Assembly: GCA_021647885.1 (NCBI GenBank)
Contig: JAKITV010000002.1
Coordinates: 1 to 64,000, forward strand
Reading direction: 5' to 3'
Length of the DNA stretch: 64,000 bases
Source: Flavobacteriaceae bacterium
Lineage (GTDB): Bacteria; Bacteroidota; Bacteroidia; Flavobacteriales; Flavobacteriaceae
The notes under the pieces are model-generated. The model saw nothing but the letters and a program-made list of their open reading frames with translations, did not search any database and was not told the DNA's origin. Below, piece after piece: positions 1-8,781 of this stretch; position 1 is the first letter of the stretch, and the number at the start of each line of letters is the position of its first letter. The position numbers and the translations under genes are program-made.

Positions 1-451
1 ACCTTCTTTCTATTTCAAAGGCTTCAGGAGCTTTTATATCTTCAAGGTTAATGCCTCCAAAAGTTGGAGCAATCATCTTTACAGTTTGAACAAATTCTTC
101 AATATTTTCTGTGTCAACTTCTATATCAAAAACATCTATATCTGCAAAAATTTTGAATAATAATCCTTTACCTTCCATTACTGGTTTTGAGGCTTCTGGC
201 CCAATGTTACCAAGACCTAAAACCGCTGTTCCGTTAGAAATTACGGCTACCAAATTTCCTTTAGCAGTATATTTATAAGCATTGCTTTTATCTTTTTCTA
301 TTTCCAGACAAGGTTCTGCAACTCCTGGAGAATATGCTAAAGACAAGTCTCTTTGCGTCGCATATTTTTTCGTAGGCACAACTTTAATTTTCCCTGGAGT
401 TGGTTTGGCGTGATAGTTTAGGGCTTCGAGACGTTTACTTTCCTTACTCAT
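1..451 (-). CDS. maeB: NAD(P)-dependent malic enzyme, N-terminal part (runs off left edge)
   Basis: Oxidative decarboxylation of malate to pyruvate with formation of NAD(P)H in the cytosol. Only the first 150 residues are visible; the ATG is at 451-449. Family signatures seen: YSPGVAEPC with the likely catalytic Tyr at residue 40, [10 protein letters not shown] with the likely catalytic Lys near 95, and GGINLEDI with metal-binding Glu137/Asp138. Bacteroidota enzymes of this type usually carry a C-terminal phosphotransacetylase-like domain (MaeB form); that part is outside the window, so the symbol is an inference. It is transcribed leftwards, divergent from the LacI-type gene, from a good -7 box at 571-578, leaving a leader of roughly 110 nt. 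Confidence 0.9.
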   Translation of the reverse strand, partial: MSKESKRLEALNYHAKPTPGKIKVVPTKKYATQRDLSLAYSPGVAEPCLEIEKDKSNAYKYTAKGNLVAVISNGTAVLGLGNIGPEASKPVMEGKGLLFKIFADIDVFDIEVDTENIEEFVQTVKMIAPTFGGINLEDIKAPEAFEIERR

Positions 452-570
452 AAATTTATATGTTTATGGATTCTCACTTTCTATTTCGACTGTACTCAAT
501 GACCATGTGAGAATGACAGTTTTTAAATGAATCTTTAATGCTTTACATCGAGGAATTCTTTTTTGACATA

Positions 571-578
571 CAAAGATA
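571..578 (-). promoter_or_regulatory. -7 box of the malic enzyme promoter
   Basis: On the minus strand this reads TATCTTTG, a perfect match to the Bacteroidota -7 consensus TAnnTTTG. No clear TTG is seen at the usual upstream distance, so only the -7 element is supported. It lies about 120 nt upstream of the malic enzyme ATG. Confidence 0.5.
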
Positions 579-725
579 ACAATACTATAATGTGAATAAC
601 TAATCTTTCAGAAGTTTGATATTCTTTTTAATACTTTTAGTTATTATATAATCTAATAAAGATGCTTTTTGAATCTTCCACATTTTTCATTATCATTGTT
701 TAAGTAATATAATATTTATAAGTAC

Positions 726-1748
726 ATGAAAGTTGTAACTTTAAAACAAATTGCCCAAGAGTTAAACCTTTCTATTGCTACAGTCTCTAAAGCACTTAAA
801 GATTATCCTGATATAAGCAAAAAAACAAAAAAATTGGTTCATGATTTAGTGATAAAGTTAAATTATATTCCAAATTCAAGTGCTGTACATTTAAGGACAC
901 AACAATCTAAAACTATAGGTGTTATTATTCCAGATATAGTTCATTATTTTTTCACTACTGTTATTAATGGAATTTTAGATGAAGCTGAAAAAAAAGGTTA
1001 TTTAGTAATAATAATGCAATCTAACGAAATTTTTGAGCTTGAAAAAAAACAGGTTGATTTACTCATTAGCAAAGGAGTCGATGGAATTTTAGTTTCATTA
1101 TCTAATAAAACCAATAATTTTTTACATCTAAAAAAAATAATGAATCACAGTATTCCATTAGTTCTTTTTGATAAAGTTAGCAAAGTAATTAATTGTTCTA
1201 AAGTTATGATTGATGACAGAAAAGCTGCTTACGATGTTGTAACTTATTTAATTAAAAAAGGTTATAAACGCATTGCTCATTTTAGAGGAGGTTTAGATCC
1301 CCAAAATTCCATCGATAGGTTTTTAGGTTATAAAAGAGCCTTACTTGACCATAATATTGCCTTTGATCCTTCTTTAGTTTATATATGCAACAAGAATTCT
1401 GATTTTAAAGATGGTTATGATACTACTAATCAATTATTAAAAGAACATGGAGATTCTGTAGATGCTATTTTTACTATTACAGATGTTATTGCTATAGGTG
1501 CTCTAAAATACCTTTCCGATCATAAAATTAAAGTACCTGAAAGTATTGCTGTATTTGGATTTAGTAATTGGTTTATGTCTTCTGTGATTACTCCTGCACT
1601 TTCAACAGTTGAGCAACATGGTTATGAAATAGGCAGAAAAGCTTCTCAACTTTTATTACAAGAAATTAAAGGCAAACAAAAAGGGATAAATGTAAAACCT
1701 CAAAAAATCATTTTGCAAACAGAATTAGTAATTCGGGATTCAAGTTAA
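726..1748 (+). CDS. LacI/GalR-family transcriptional regulator
   Basis: Sugar- or metabolite-responsive DNA-binding regulator. The N-terminal helix-turn-helix covers about residues 4-50 ([20 protein letters not shown]), followed by the hinge and a periplasmic-binding-protein-like effector domain starting at TIGVIIPDI (about 63) and running to the end. The 340 residues are the normal family length. No carbohydrate-utilisation genes lie nearby, so the ligand and targets cannot be inferred; the gene stands alone and is divergent from the malic enzyme. Its last 9 nt overlap, tail to tail, the end of the queG fragment that remains beyond the neighbouring ATPase gene. Confidence 0.85.
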   Translation: MKVVTLKQIAQELNLSIATVSKALKDYPDISKKTKKLVHDLVIKLNYIPNSSAVHLRTQQSKTIGVIIPDIVHYFFTTVINGILDEAEKKGYLVIIMQSNEIFELEKKQVDLLISKGVDGILVSLSNKTNNFLHLKKIMNHSIPLVLFDKVSKVINCSKVMIDDRKAAYDVVTYLIKKGYKRIAHFRGGLDPQNSIDRFLGYKRALLDHNIAFDPSLVYICNKNSDFKDGYDTTNQLLKEHGDSVDAIFTITDVIAIGALKYLSDHKIKVPESIAVFGFSNWFMSSVITPALSTVEQHGYEIGRKASQLLLQEIKGKQKGINVKPQKIILQTELVIRDSS

Positions 1749-1897
1749 TCTTCCAAAAAATTGATGTTTTTTTTTTAAACCCAAAAATTTAGTGCGTTTT
1801 ACTGCTGAATCTTTAAACATTTTTTTTAATACATCTTTTGTAATATCCTTCCAATCTTTTTTCGTCATGGATAGTAGTTCTGGATGTGGATTAAAAA
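1740..1897 (-). pseudogene. Displaced duplicate of the queG 3' end
   Basis: On the minus strand this encodes about 50 residues matching the QueG C-terminus ([10 protein letters not shown], then [10 protein letters not shown]) and ends in its own stop at 1740-1742. Aligned by eye with the intact queG end, 1785-1897 matches 3204-3316 without gaps at about 95 of 113 bases, including a 33-base identical run. Homology stops at GGATTAAAAA (1888-1897), four bases from the stop codon of the ATPase gene. The upstream residues of the open frame come from the ATPase side. It is a stub, not a gene; many of the differences from queG are synonymous. Confidence 0.8.
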
Positions 1898-1900
1898 TTG

Positions 1901-3094
1901 TTAATACAAAAACCCAAACAGCCATAATGGAATTGTAGTATGGCTTCCATATTCAATATTATCCTTAACCACAAAAGCATTATTAACATCTGTTAGCTGC
2001 TTATATGTTTTGTTTTTACCTCCAATTTCAAAAGTGTATTTTTGATTTACAATAAAATCCCCTTTTGTAGCAATTTGTGTTAATGCTACTGTTAGCAAAT
2101 GATTTAAAAAAAAGGTTTCACGTATATTTCCAGAATTTTCACTATTAGCTGCAATGGCTTTAATGATATTTGTGTTATTTAAATATATTTTATCTGGTTT
2201 ATTTAATGCTGTTATACCTTTACTTGGTTTATTGGCTAAATGTATTAGTCTTGCTTTATCTAAATAATGCAATGCTTTAACAAGACTCTGTCTTGACATA
2301 CCAACTTTTTCAGCGATTTTACTTATATTAGGAGTAAAGGGTACGCTTGTAGCTATAGCAAAAAGCAATTTTTTTATTTTTACAATCTGGTTGAAATCAA
2401 TATTTTTTACTGCTAAAATATCGACTTCAATAATTAAATTAATAGTGTTTATTAGTTTTTGTTGAAAATCTTCTGTTCCTTGAATAAAATAAGGGTAAGC
2501 ACCAAACTTATTGTATTGATTATACATTAATATTGGTTTTATTTTTTGATGTATTGTTGTTGCAATTTGTATATGGTTTTTTAAAATTTCATCTAATGAA
2601 TAAGAAGGAAATTTAATTTTCGTTTCTAATTCAACATATTCTCTTAAAGACATCTCTGGTAGCAAATAACTTACTGCTCGTCGAGATAAATCTGATTCTG
2701 ATTGATATATTTCTAGTATTGAAGACGATGTAAAGACAAGTTGCAACTCTGGGAAATTATCGTATATCAATTTTATTTCTCTAGACCAATTTTTATATTT
2801 ATGGACTTCGTCCAAAAACAAGTGTTTGCCTCCATTTATAACAAAATCGTTTGCTAAATCAATTAGATTTGTGTCTGTAAAAAACAAATCATCCATTGAC
2901 ACGTACAACACTGTATCATCTTTTGGCAAATTTAATTTTATGTGTTGTAATAATAAGGTGGTTTTACCAACACCTCTTGCTCCTTTTATACTAATTAATT
3001 GATTGTTCCAATTAATAGCTTTAAATAGAAATCGTTTAAATACTGTAGGTGCTCGCTCAATTTTTGATCTTGATACACTGAATAGTTTTTTCAT
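1901..3094 (-). CDS. AAA-family ATPase (DUF4143-type, solitary)
   Basis: Predicted P-loop ATPase of the large Bacteroidota/archaeal family with an N-terminal AAA domain and a C-terminal DUF4143/nuclease-fold-like region; cellular role unknown. Walker A is GARGVGKT at residues 38-45 and Walker B is HLFLDEVH at 91-98; a winged-helix-like segment ([20 protein letters not shown]) follows in the second half. The 397 residues, ending [10 protein letters not shown], look complete for this subtype. It lies on the same strand as queG, between the intact queG end and a duplicate of it. A -7 box at 3114-3121 gives a short leader, and two copies of a near-palindrome flank that box, suggesting autoregulation (inference). 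Confidence 0.8.
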   Translation of the reverse strand: MKKLFSVSRSKIERAPTVFKRFLFKAINWNNQLISIKGARGVGKTTLLLQHIKLNLPKDDTVLYVSMDDLFFTDTNLIDLANDFVINGGKHLFLDEVHKYKNWSREIKLIYDNFPELQLVFTSSSILEIYQSESDLSRRAVSYLLPEMSLREYVELETKIKFPSYSLDEILKNHIQIATTIHQKIKPILMYNQYNKFGAYPYFIQGTEDFQQKLINTINLIIEVDILAVKNIDFNQIVKIKKLLFAIATSVPFTPNISKIAEKVGMSRQSLVKALHYLDKARLIHLANKPSKGITALNKPDKIYLNNTNIIKAIAANSENSGNIRETFFLNHLLTVALTQIATKGDFIVNQKYTFEIGGKNKTYKQLTDVNNAFVVKDNIEYGSHTTIPLWLFGFLY

Positions 3095-3095
3095 G

Positions 3096-3145
3096 TTTGT
3101 TAATTATAGTTAACAAATATAATGGTTTTTTGTTAATTATAGTTA
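3096..3145 (-). promoter_or_regulatory. Promoter and paired operator-like repeats of the ATPase gene
   Basis: On the minus strand TATATTTG at 3121-3114 is a perfect -7 box, 20 nt before the ATG. Two direct copies of TTTGTTAATTATAGTTA (3096-3112 and 3129-3145, 33 bp apart) lie on either side of the box. Each contains an imperfect palindrome, GTTAATTATAGTTAAC in the first copy. The placement fits an autorepressor or partner-protein operator; which protein binds is unknown. Confidence 0.45.
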
Positions 3146-3164
3146 TCATTTTTTGATTTTATAT

Positions 3165-4088
3165 TTAATCACTCAAAAATTCAATATTCCTATGTAATCC
3201 AGAAAATTTAGTGCGTTTTACTGCTGAATCTTTAAATACCTTATTAAAAACATCTTTGGTAATTTCTTCCCAATCTTTTTTCGTCATTGAAAGCAATTCT
3301 GCTTTCGGATTAAAAAGCGGTTCTTGATGTGGTTTTGAAAATCGATTCCAAGGGCAAACGTCTTGACATATATCGCAACCAAAAATCCAATCCTCAAACT
3401 GACCTTTATATTCTATTGGAATATTTTCTTTTAACTCAATTGTAAAATACGAAATACATTTACTGCCATCTACCACATAAGGTTCTACTATAGCTTTTGT
3501 TGGACAAGCTTCTATACATGCTGTACATTCTCCACAATGGTCTGTTATTGGCATATCATATTCCAATTCTAAATCAATAATTAATTCTGCAATAAAATAA
3601 AACGAACCTACTTGTTGCGTTAATAAATTACTGTGTTTTCCAATCCATCCTAAACCAGATTTTGCTGCCCAAGCTTTATCGAGTACTGGAGCAGAATCTA
3701 CAAAAGCACGTCCACATACTTCACCAATTTCATCCTGAATATAGTTTAAAAGTTGTTTGAGTCTGTCTTTAATTACGAAATGATAATCTGTTCCATAAGC
3801 ATATTTAGAGAGCTTAAAAGTGTTTTGATTTTGTTCTTCTTGTGGATAATAATTAAATAATAATGAAATTACACTTTTAGAATCTTGCACCAATTTTGTT
3901 GGATCCAAACGTTTATCAAAATGGTTTTCCATATACTGCATTTTGCCATTCATGTTCTGGTTTAACCATTTTTCTAAACGAGGCGCCTCTTCTTTTAAAA
4001 ATGCTGCTTTACTAATGCCACAAGACAAAAAACCTAGGCGTTTGGCTTCGGTTTTGATGCGTTTAGTGTGTGTTGCTTTTAAATTCAT
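3165..4088 (-). CDS. queG: tRNA epoxyqueuosine(34) reductase
   Basis: Last step of queuosine biosynthesis: reduction of epoxyqueuosine in the tRNA wobble position, cobalamin-dependent, in the cytosol. The protein has 307 residues and two ferredoxin-like [4Fe-4S] motifs, [12 protein letters not shown] and [11 protein letters not shown], spaced as in QueG; the DUF1730-type N-terminal region and ending [10 protein letters not shown] are typical. It probably once lay tail to tail with the LacI-type gene; the ATPase cassette now separates its end from a second, broken copy of that end. The intact C-terminus seems functional, so the insertion did not destroy the gene. Confidence 0.93.
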   Translation of the reverse strand: MNLKATHTKRIKTEAKRLGFLSCGISKAAFLKEEAPRLEKWLNQNMNGKMQYMENHFDKRLDPTKLVQDSKSVISLLFNYYPQEEQNQNTFKLSKYAYGTDYHFVIKDRLKQLLNYIQDEIGEVCGRAFVDSAPVLDKAWAAKSGLGWIGKHSNLLTQQVGSFYFIAELIIDLELEYDMPITDHCGECTACIEACPTKAIVEPYVVDGSKCISYFTIELKENIPIEYKGQFEDWIFGCDICQDVCPWNRFSKPHQEPLFNPKAELLSMTKKDWEEITKDVFNKVFKDSAVKRTKFSGLHRNIEFLSD

Positions 4089-4096
4089 TTACAAAA

Positions 4097-4187
4097 GGGC
4101 TTCGACTACGCTCAGCCTGATAATAGAATCGTATTTAAATAAAACTTCGATGTCTCACTAAGCCTTTCGACTGCGCTCAAGATAAAC
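4097..4187 (+). repeat. Short genomic repeat, two copies upstream of queG
   Basis: Copies of a unit close to GCTTCGACTGCGCTCAGCCT occur at 4097-4120 (one base different) and, more diverged, at 4161-4186. Two further copies lie on the other side of the GIY-YIG gene (4543-4568, 4589-4613), all in the same orientation. The unit contains no long palindrome. Similar intergenic units are common in Flavobacteriaceae (from memory, not checked). Confidence 0.6.
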
Positions 4188-4209
4188 TAAAATCGAAGTG
4201 ATTATTAAC

Positions 4210-4536
4210 TCAATTATTGTATTTATAGTGAGTTGCATTTCTACATTCTGAAAGAATTTGTAACATATTAAAATCCCCTTTTATTAATGCAAGTTTTTTA
4301 GCTCTTGTCCATCCCTTTATTTTCTTTTCGAAATAAATTGCCTGCAAAACATTATTAAACTCTTGATGAAATTTTAATTGAAGAGGTCTTCTAGAATATG
4401 TATAACAAGATTTATCAAGTCCAAACTGATGTTCCTTAAATCGTTTTTCTAAATTATTCGTAATTCCTGTGTAATAGGAATCATCTAAACATTTAAGAAT
4501 ATAAACAATATAGCTGTAATACATAGTGATTATCAT
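4210..4536 (-). CDS. Single-domain GIY-YIG nuclease-like protein
   Basis: Small protein of the GIY-YIG superfamily (UPF0213/YhbQ-like), 108 residues. The first conserved strand is YIVYILKC, the second is YYTGIT, followed by NNLEKRFKEH with the conserved Arg, and YFEKKIKGW with the conserved Glu; the catalytic set looks intact. There is no DNA-binding partner domain. Two ATGs are possible (4536 or 4524); the second starts closer to the domain. The function of such stand-alone proteins is unsettled. Here the gene is bracketed by four copies of a short repeat, two on each side, which suggests a link between protein and repeat (inference). Confidence 0.8.
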   Translation of the reverse strand: MIITMYYSYIVYILKCLDDSYYTGITNNLEKRFKEHQFGLDKSCYTYSRRPLQLKFHQEFNNVLQAIYFEKKIKGWTRAKKLALIKGDFNMLQILSECRNATHYKYNN

Positions 4537-4542
4537 TTATTA

Positions 4543-4613
4543 GGGCTTCGACTGCGCTCAGCCTGACATTTGAAATACTCTTTATCAAGGCTTCGACTGT
4601 GTTCAGCCTGACA
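4543..4613 (+). repeat. Short genomic repeat, two copies upstream of the GIY-YIG gene
   Basis: 4543-4568 and 4589-4613 carry the same unit as 4097-4120 (core CTTCGACTG..CTCAGCCTGAC), 46 bp apart and in direct orientation. They fill most of the gap between the GIY-YIG start and the ruvB stop. Confidence 0.65.
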
Positions 4614-4643
4614 AAAGAAAACTAGTCAAGATGGCACTTCGTA

Positions 4644-5672
4644 CTAAAACAATCCTCCTTGAGTTGCGCTTTTAACTCTGCCTAAATGTTTATAGGCTAA
4701 TTCGGTAACTTCCCGTCCGCGAGGTGTTCGCATAATAAAGCCTTCTTGTATCAAAAAAGGTTCGTAAACCTCTTCAATAGTTTCCACACTTTCACTTACT
4801 GCAGTTGCAATAGTTGTGATACCAACAGGTCCTCCCTTAAATTTATCGATAATAGTTGTTAAGATTTTATTATCCATTTCGTCCAAACCATGAGCATCTA
4901 CATTAAGAGCTTCGAGAGCAAATTTAGCTATTTTAATATCAATGTTTCCATCACCTTTTATTTGTGCAAAATCACGAACTCGACGCAGCAAAGCATTAGA
5001 AATCCTTGGTGTTCCTCTACTTCTTCCAGCAATTTCTATTGCAGCTTCCATAGAAATTGGGACTTCTAAAATATGTGCGCTACGTTGTACTATTGATGTT
5101 AATATTTCGGTATTATAATATTGTAATCTACTTGTAATCCCAAAACGCGCTCTCATTGGCGCAGTAAGCAATCCCGAACGTGTGGTTGCGCCAACCAAAG
5201 TAAATGGGTTTAAATTGATTTGAACCGTTCTTGCATTTGGGCCAGATTCGATCATGATATCAATTTTGTAATCTTCCATTGCAGAATATAAATACTCTTC
5301 TACGATTGGACTTAAACGATGGATTTCATCTATAAACAATACATCGCGTTCTTCAAGATTTGTGAGCAATCCTGCTAAATCTCCTGGTTTATCTATAACA
5401 GGCCCAGAGGTTACTTTAATCCCAACACTTAATTCATTAGCTAAAATATGTGCTAAAGTGGTTTTTCCTAATCCTGGTGGGCCATGAAATAAAGTGTGAT
5501 CTAAAGCATCGCCTCTTAAGTTAGATGCTTCAACAAATATGTTTAAGTTTTCTAAAACCTGATCTTGACCAGCAAAATCATCGAAAGAAAGTGGTCTTAA
5601 TGCTCTTTCTATTTCGTTTTCTTCTGGAGAAAAATTTTCGCTTGAAGGATTAAGATTTTCGTTCATACTCAT
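4644..5672 (-). CDS. ruvB: Holliday junction branch migration helicase RuvB
   Basis: AAA+ motor that, with RuvA, drives branch migration of Holliday junctions. The 342 residues show Walker A GPPGLGKT at 64-71, Walker B LFIDEIH at 112-118, the sensor segment [18 protein letters not shown], and the C-terminal winged helix ending in [17 protein letters not shown]. Two in-frame ATGs lie at 5672 and 5666; both are close to the domain start. A short palindromic repeat abuts the first ATG directly (5673-5694), so it would sit in the leader. ruvA is not in the window. Confidence 0.96.
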   Translation of the reverse strand: MSMNENLNPSSENFSPEENEIERALRPLSFDDFAGQDQVLENLNIFVEASNLRGDALDHTLFHGPPGLGKTTLAHILANELSVGIKVTSGPVIDKPGDLAGLLTNLEERDVLFIDEIHRLSPIVEEYLYSAMEDYKIDIMIESGPNARTVQINLNPFTLVGATTRSGLLTAPMRARFGITSRLQYYNTEILTSIVQRSAHILEVPISMEAAIEIAGRSRGTPRISNALLRRVRDFAQIKGDGNIDIKIAKFALEALNVDAHGLDEMDNKILTTIIDKFKGGPVGITTIATAVSESVETIEEVYEPFLIQEGFIMRTPRGREVTELAYKHLGRVKSATQGGLF

Positions 5673-5694
5673 TTCCCACGAAAGTGGAAATCTC
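5673..5694. repeat. Palindromic repeat TTCCCACGAAAGTGG, copy 1
   Basis: One of three near-identical copies in the window (also 37483-37502 and 54188-54207). The arms pair around CGAA to form a small hairpin. This copy directly abuts the ruvB start codon. Confidence 0.6.
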
Positions 5695-5740
5695 GTTTAA
5701 ATTAATTCGTTTATTTTAATTGCACTTAATTATATACAAT

Positions 5741-5756
5741 TTCCGCCTTCGCGGAA
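5741..5756. repeat. Small palindrome TTCCGCCTTCGCGGAA
   Basis: Short imperfect palindrome with a TTCG-type loop, of the same general type as the copies at 5836-5855 and 15896-15915. It lies in the leader region of ruvB. Function unknown. Confidence 0.4.
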
Positions 5757-5786
5757 AAGACAAAAAAGCTACTCATCAAATATAAA

Positions 5787-5820
5787 CAAAAAGCCTTTCT
5801 TTAAAACAGAAAGGCCTTCT
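5787..5820 (-). terminator. Terminator of the act-cox operon
   Basis: Perfect stem GCCTTTCT/AGAAAGGC (5793-5800 with 5809-5816). Read on the minus strand it is followed by TTTTTG. It lies about 40 nt beyond the stop of the oxidase subunit I gene, the last gene of the leftward operon. Confidence 0.75.
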
Positions 5821-5835
5821 TATATTGATTATGAG

Positions 5836-5855
5836 ATTCCTGCCTTCGCAGGAAT
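5836..5855. repeat. Small palindrome at the coxA stop
   Basis: ATTCCTGCCTTCGCAGGAAT, an inverted repeat just downstream of the coxA stop codon, before the terminator. It resembles the other CC..TTCG..GG mini-palindromes in the window. Confidence 0.4.
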
Positions 5856-5858
5856 TTA

Positions 5859-7649
5859 TTAGTGTTGAAGTTCTTCTTCACCTTCTTTTAACGGAACATT
5901 TTGAGGCACAAAATCTTCATCATGTCCTGGTTTACTATAATCGTAAGCCCAACGGTGTACATGAGGAATCTCACCTTCCCAGTTACCATGAATATGTTTT
6001 ATTGGCGCTGTCCACTCTAACGTATTAGATCTCCAAGGATTTTGAACTGTTTTCTTTCCGTAGAAAATACTGTAAAAGAAGTTCCATAAGAACACCAACT
6101 GAGCAACGCCTCCAATTAAGGCAAATAAGGTAATGATAACATTCACATCAGATAAATCATCAAATAAAGGGAAATTACTATTTGTATAATAACGTCTAGG
6201 TAGTCCTGCCATTCCTATAAAATGCATAGGGAAAAACACACCATAAGCACAAATTGCAGTAATCCAAAAATGGATATAGCCTAAATTTTTATTAAGCATA
6301 CGTTTAAACATTTTAGGATACCAATGGTAAATTCCTGCAAACATTCCGTAGAGAGCAGAAATACCCATTACCAAATGGAAGTGAGCTACCACAAAGTAAG
6401 TATCATGTACATTAATATCTAATGCGCTATCACCAAGAATAATACCAGTTAACCCTCCAGAAATAAATGTTGATACTAATCCTATAGAAAACAGCATTGC
6501 AGGATTAAACTGAAGGTTTCCTTTCCATATCGTGGTAATCCAGTTAAATGCTTTTATTGCAGAAGGGATAGCAATCAATAAAGTTGTAAACGTAAATACT
6601 GAACCTAAAAATGGATTCATTCCTGAAACAAACATGTGGTGTCCCCAAACAATTGTAGATAAAAATGCAATTGCTAATATTGCAGCCACCATTGCGCGAT
6701 ACCCAAAGATTGGCTTACGAGAATTGGTTGCTATAACTTCGGAAACAATACCCATTGCAGGTAGAATAACAATATATACTTCTGGATGCCCTAAAAACCA
6801 AAACAGGTGCTCGAACAATACAGGAGATCCTCCTTGATAGTGTAAGACTTCACCTTGTATAAATATATCTGACAAGAAGAATGATGTTCCAAAACTTCTA
6901 TCCATTATTAATAATAATGCTGCAGCTAATAAAACAGGGAAAGATACTACACCTATAATTGCAGTTACCAAAAATGTCCAAATGGTTAATGGCAAGCGCG
7001 TCATAGACATTCCCTTTGTGCGTAAATTTATTATTGTAACAATGTAGTTTAACGACCCTAATAATGATGATGCAATAAATATTGCCATAGAAACTAACCA
7101 TAAAGTCATACCCATTCCAGAACCTGATTGAGCTAAAGGGAGAGCACTTAAAGGTGGATAGATAGTCCAACCTGCTGCTGCTGGACCAGCTTCAACAAAT
7201 AGTGAAATAATCATAATTACACTAGACAAGAAAAACAACCAATAGGATACCATATTTAGGAATCCAGAAGCCATATCTCGTGCTCCAATTTGTAACGGGA
7301 TCAATAAATTACTGAAGGTTCCGCTTAATCCAGCAGTAAGCACAAAGAAAACCATGATTGTTCCGTGTATGGTTACTAATGCTAAATAAATATCGGCATC
7401 CATAACGCCATCTGGTGCCCATTTGCCTAATAGTGCTTCAAAGATTACGTTAGGTTCTTCAGGCCATGCAATTTGCATACGAATCATAAGTGACATTATT
7501 ACGCCAATAACTCCCATAATAGTACCTGTAATAAGATACTGTTTTGCAATCATTTTATGATCTTGACTAAATATATATTTAGTTACAAAAGTTTCTTTAT
7601 GATGATGTCCATGATCGTCGTGTGCGTGAGTATCTGCGTGTGCTGACAT
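5859..7649 (-). CDS. coxA: Cytochrome c oxidase subunit I
   Basis: Catalytic heme-copper subunit of an aa3/caa3-type oxidase that reduces O2 and pumps protons across the inner membrane. 596 residues with about 12 membrane helices after a His-rich N-terminus (residues 4-17). Ligands seen: heme a His95 (HGTIMVFF), CuB His288 and cross-linked Tyr292 in GHPEVY, CuB His337/338, and His423/His425 in VAHFHLV. The GHPEVY motif marks the A-type proton pathway. Last gene of the actABCDEF-coxB-coxA operon, 33 nt after coxB and followed by a strong terminator. Subunit III is not in the window. Confidence 0.96.
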   Translation of the reverse strand: MSAHADTHAHDDHGHHHKETFVTKYIFSQDHKMIAKQYLITGTIMGVIGVIMSLMIRMQIAWPEEPNVIFEALLGKWAPDGVMDADIYLALVTIHGTIMVFFVLTAGLSGTFSNLLIPLQIGARDMASGFLNMVSYWLFFLSSVIMIISLFVEAGPAAAGWTIYPPLSALPLAQSGSGMGMTLWLVSMAIFIASSLLGSLNYIVTIINLRTKGMSMTRLPLTIWTFLVTAIIGVVSFPVLLAAALLLIMDRSFGTSFFLSDIFIQGEVLHYQGGSPVLFEHLFWFLGHPEVYIVILPAMGIVSEVIATNSRKPIFGYRAMVAAILAIAFLSTIVWGHHMFVSGMNPFLGSVFTFTTLLIAIPSAIKAFNWITTIWKGNLQFNPAMLFSIGLVSTFISGGLTGIILGDSALDINVHDTYFVVAHFHLVMGISALYGMFAGIYHWYPKMFKRMLNKNLGYIHFWITAICAYGVFFPMHFIGMAGLPRRYYTNSNFPLFDDLSDVNVIITLFALIGGVAQLVFLWNFFYSIFYGKKTVQNPWRSNTLEWTAPIKHIHGNWEGEIPHVHRWAYDYSKPGHDEDFVPQNVPLKEGEEELQH

Positions 7650-7682
7650 AATCTATCTGTGTTTTTAATCTTTAGTTATCTA

Positions 7683-8753
7683 TTAATTTTGAACTAATGA
7701 ATTTTTAAATAATTTTTGCTCTTTTATCCAAGCATCATATTCTTCCTGTGTTTCTACAATAATTTTCATTTGCATATTGTAATGTGACTTACCGCAAATT
7801 TTATTACACAATAATAAATAATCAAATTCGTAAGGCTCTAATGGTTCTTCTCCTTTTTCAATTAAACTTTTACTGTTTTCTACACGTATTCTGTTAATAT
7901 TTGCAACTTTTTCAATCATTTCTGGAGTTTGTCGCATTTCTGCAGTTGTCATTATTGGTGTAAAACCAAATTGAGTAATCATGCCTGGAACACAATTCAT
8001 TTGTGCTCTAAAGTGAGGCATATATGCAGAGTGTAACACGTCTTGAGAACGCATTTTAAATAATACTAATTTACCAACTGGTAAGTGAACTTCTGTTGTA
8101 ATTATATCGTCTTGAGCATTAGGATCGGACTCATCCACACCTAAAATATTAGCTCTATCAATATCTATTAACCTAACATTAGCCATCCCTAAAGTATTGT
8201 CTTCACCTGCGTAACGAGCTTTCCAGTTAAACTGTTGCGCATATAGCTCGATTACTATAGGATCATCATCTTCACTAACATTCATAATTTCATTCCAAGT
8301 GAAAAGCCCATAAATAATTAGTCCAGCTAAAGTAATTGTAGGGATAATAGTCCAGATAAATTCCAGCTTATCATTATCTGCATAGAACAAGGCTTTTCTT
8401 CCTTTTTCCCCTTTGTATTTAAAAGCAAAATAATGTAATAGAAACTGTGTAACGGTTTGCACGAAAAAAATGAGCACCATTGAGATAACCATTAAATTAT
8501 CTACTTTAACACCATGTTCTGATGCTGCATTATACATTAAAGGCAGGTCGCCCCATTTTACAAAACATACTATTGTAATAATATAAATGAAGGCTAAAAA
8601 AACCATCATTAAATATCCATTTATTCTATTATCCTTATCATTTGCAATTTGAGTGTCCTCATTATTAGCGTGAGCTAAATCGAAGATTTTAACCATTTGC
8701 CAAATTGCAACTGTAATAAATATTAAAACTATAATTGTTAATAAAGCAGTCAT
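7683..8753 (-). CDS. coxB: Cytochrome c oxidase subunit II
   Basis: Carries the binuclear CuA centre that receives electrons from cytochrome c or directly from alternative complex III. 356 residues; helices near the N-terminus and around residues 95-115 and 130-150, then a periplasmic cupredoxin domain. The CuA ligands are visible: C316-x3-C320 in CNKICGKSH, His324 and Met327, with the upstream His in LHSAYMPHF. No fused heme c domain is present, so the electron donor is probably a heme of the ACIII complex encoded just upstream. It lies 28 nt after actF. Confidence 0.94.
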   Translation of the reverse strand: MTALLTIIVLIFITVAIWQMVKIFDLAHANNEDTQIANDKDNRINGYLMMVFLAFIYIITIVCFVKWGDLPLMYNAASEHGVKVDNLMVISMVLIFFVQTVTQFLLHYFAFKYKGEKGRKALFYADNDKLEFIWTIIPTITLAGLIIYGLFTWNEIMNVSEDDDPIVIELYAQQFNWKARYAGEDNTLGMANVRLIDIDRANILGVDESDPNAQDDIITTEVHLPVGKLVLFKMRSQDVLHSAYMPHFRAQMNCVPGMITQFGFTPIMTTAEMRQTPEMIEKVANINRIRVENSKSLIEKGEEPLEPYEFDYLLLCNKICGKSHYNMQMKIIVETQEEYDAWIKEQKLFKNSLVQN

Positions 8754-8781
8754 TGTTGTGTTTCGTCTTTATTTAATTTAA

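Larger units (their letters stand above)
1898..3164 (-). mobile_element. Candidate single-gene ATPase cassette inserted at the queG 3' end
   Basis: About 1.27 kb containing only an AAA ATPase gene and its promoter, bounded on one side by the intact end of queG and on the other by a diverged copy of that end (1740-1897). This is the arrangement left by integration into the 3' end of a gene with the end restored or duplicated. No transposase, integrase or terminal inverted repeats are seen. Mobility is an inference from the layout, supported by an analogous locus at 50700-52035. Confidence 0.4.

Noticed and set aside
1740-1925. A 61-residue gene on the minus strand
   Set aside because: Its body is the QueG C-terminus and its first residues are out-of-frame sequence from the ATPase gene end, so it is a stub and not a gene.
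4097-4613. CRISPR-like array
   Set aside because: Only four imperfect units, unequal spacing, a gene between them and no cas genes.
5825-7170. Open frames inside the oxidase subunit I gene on either strand (for example 5825-6028, 6532-6837, 6898-7170)
   Set aside because: They overlap a highly conserved gene, have no family features and follow from its codon use.
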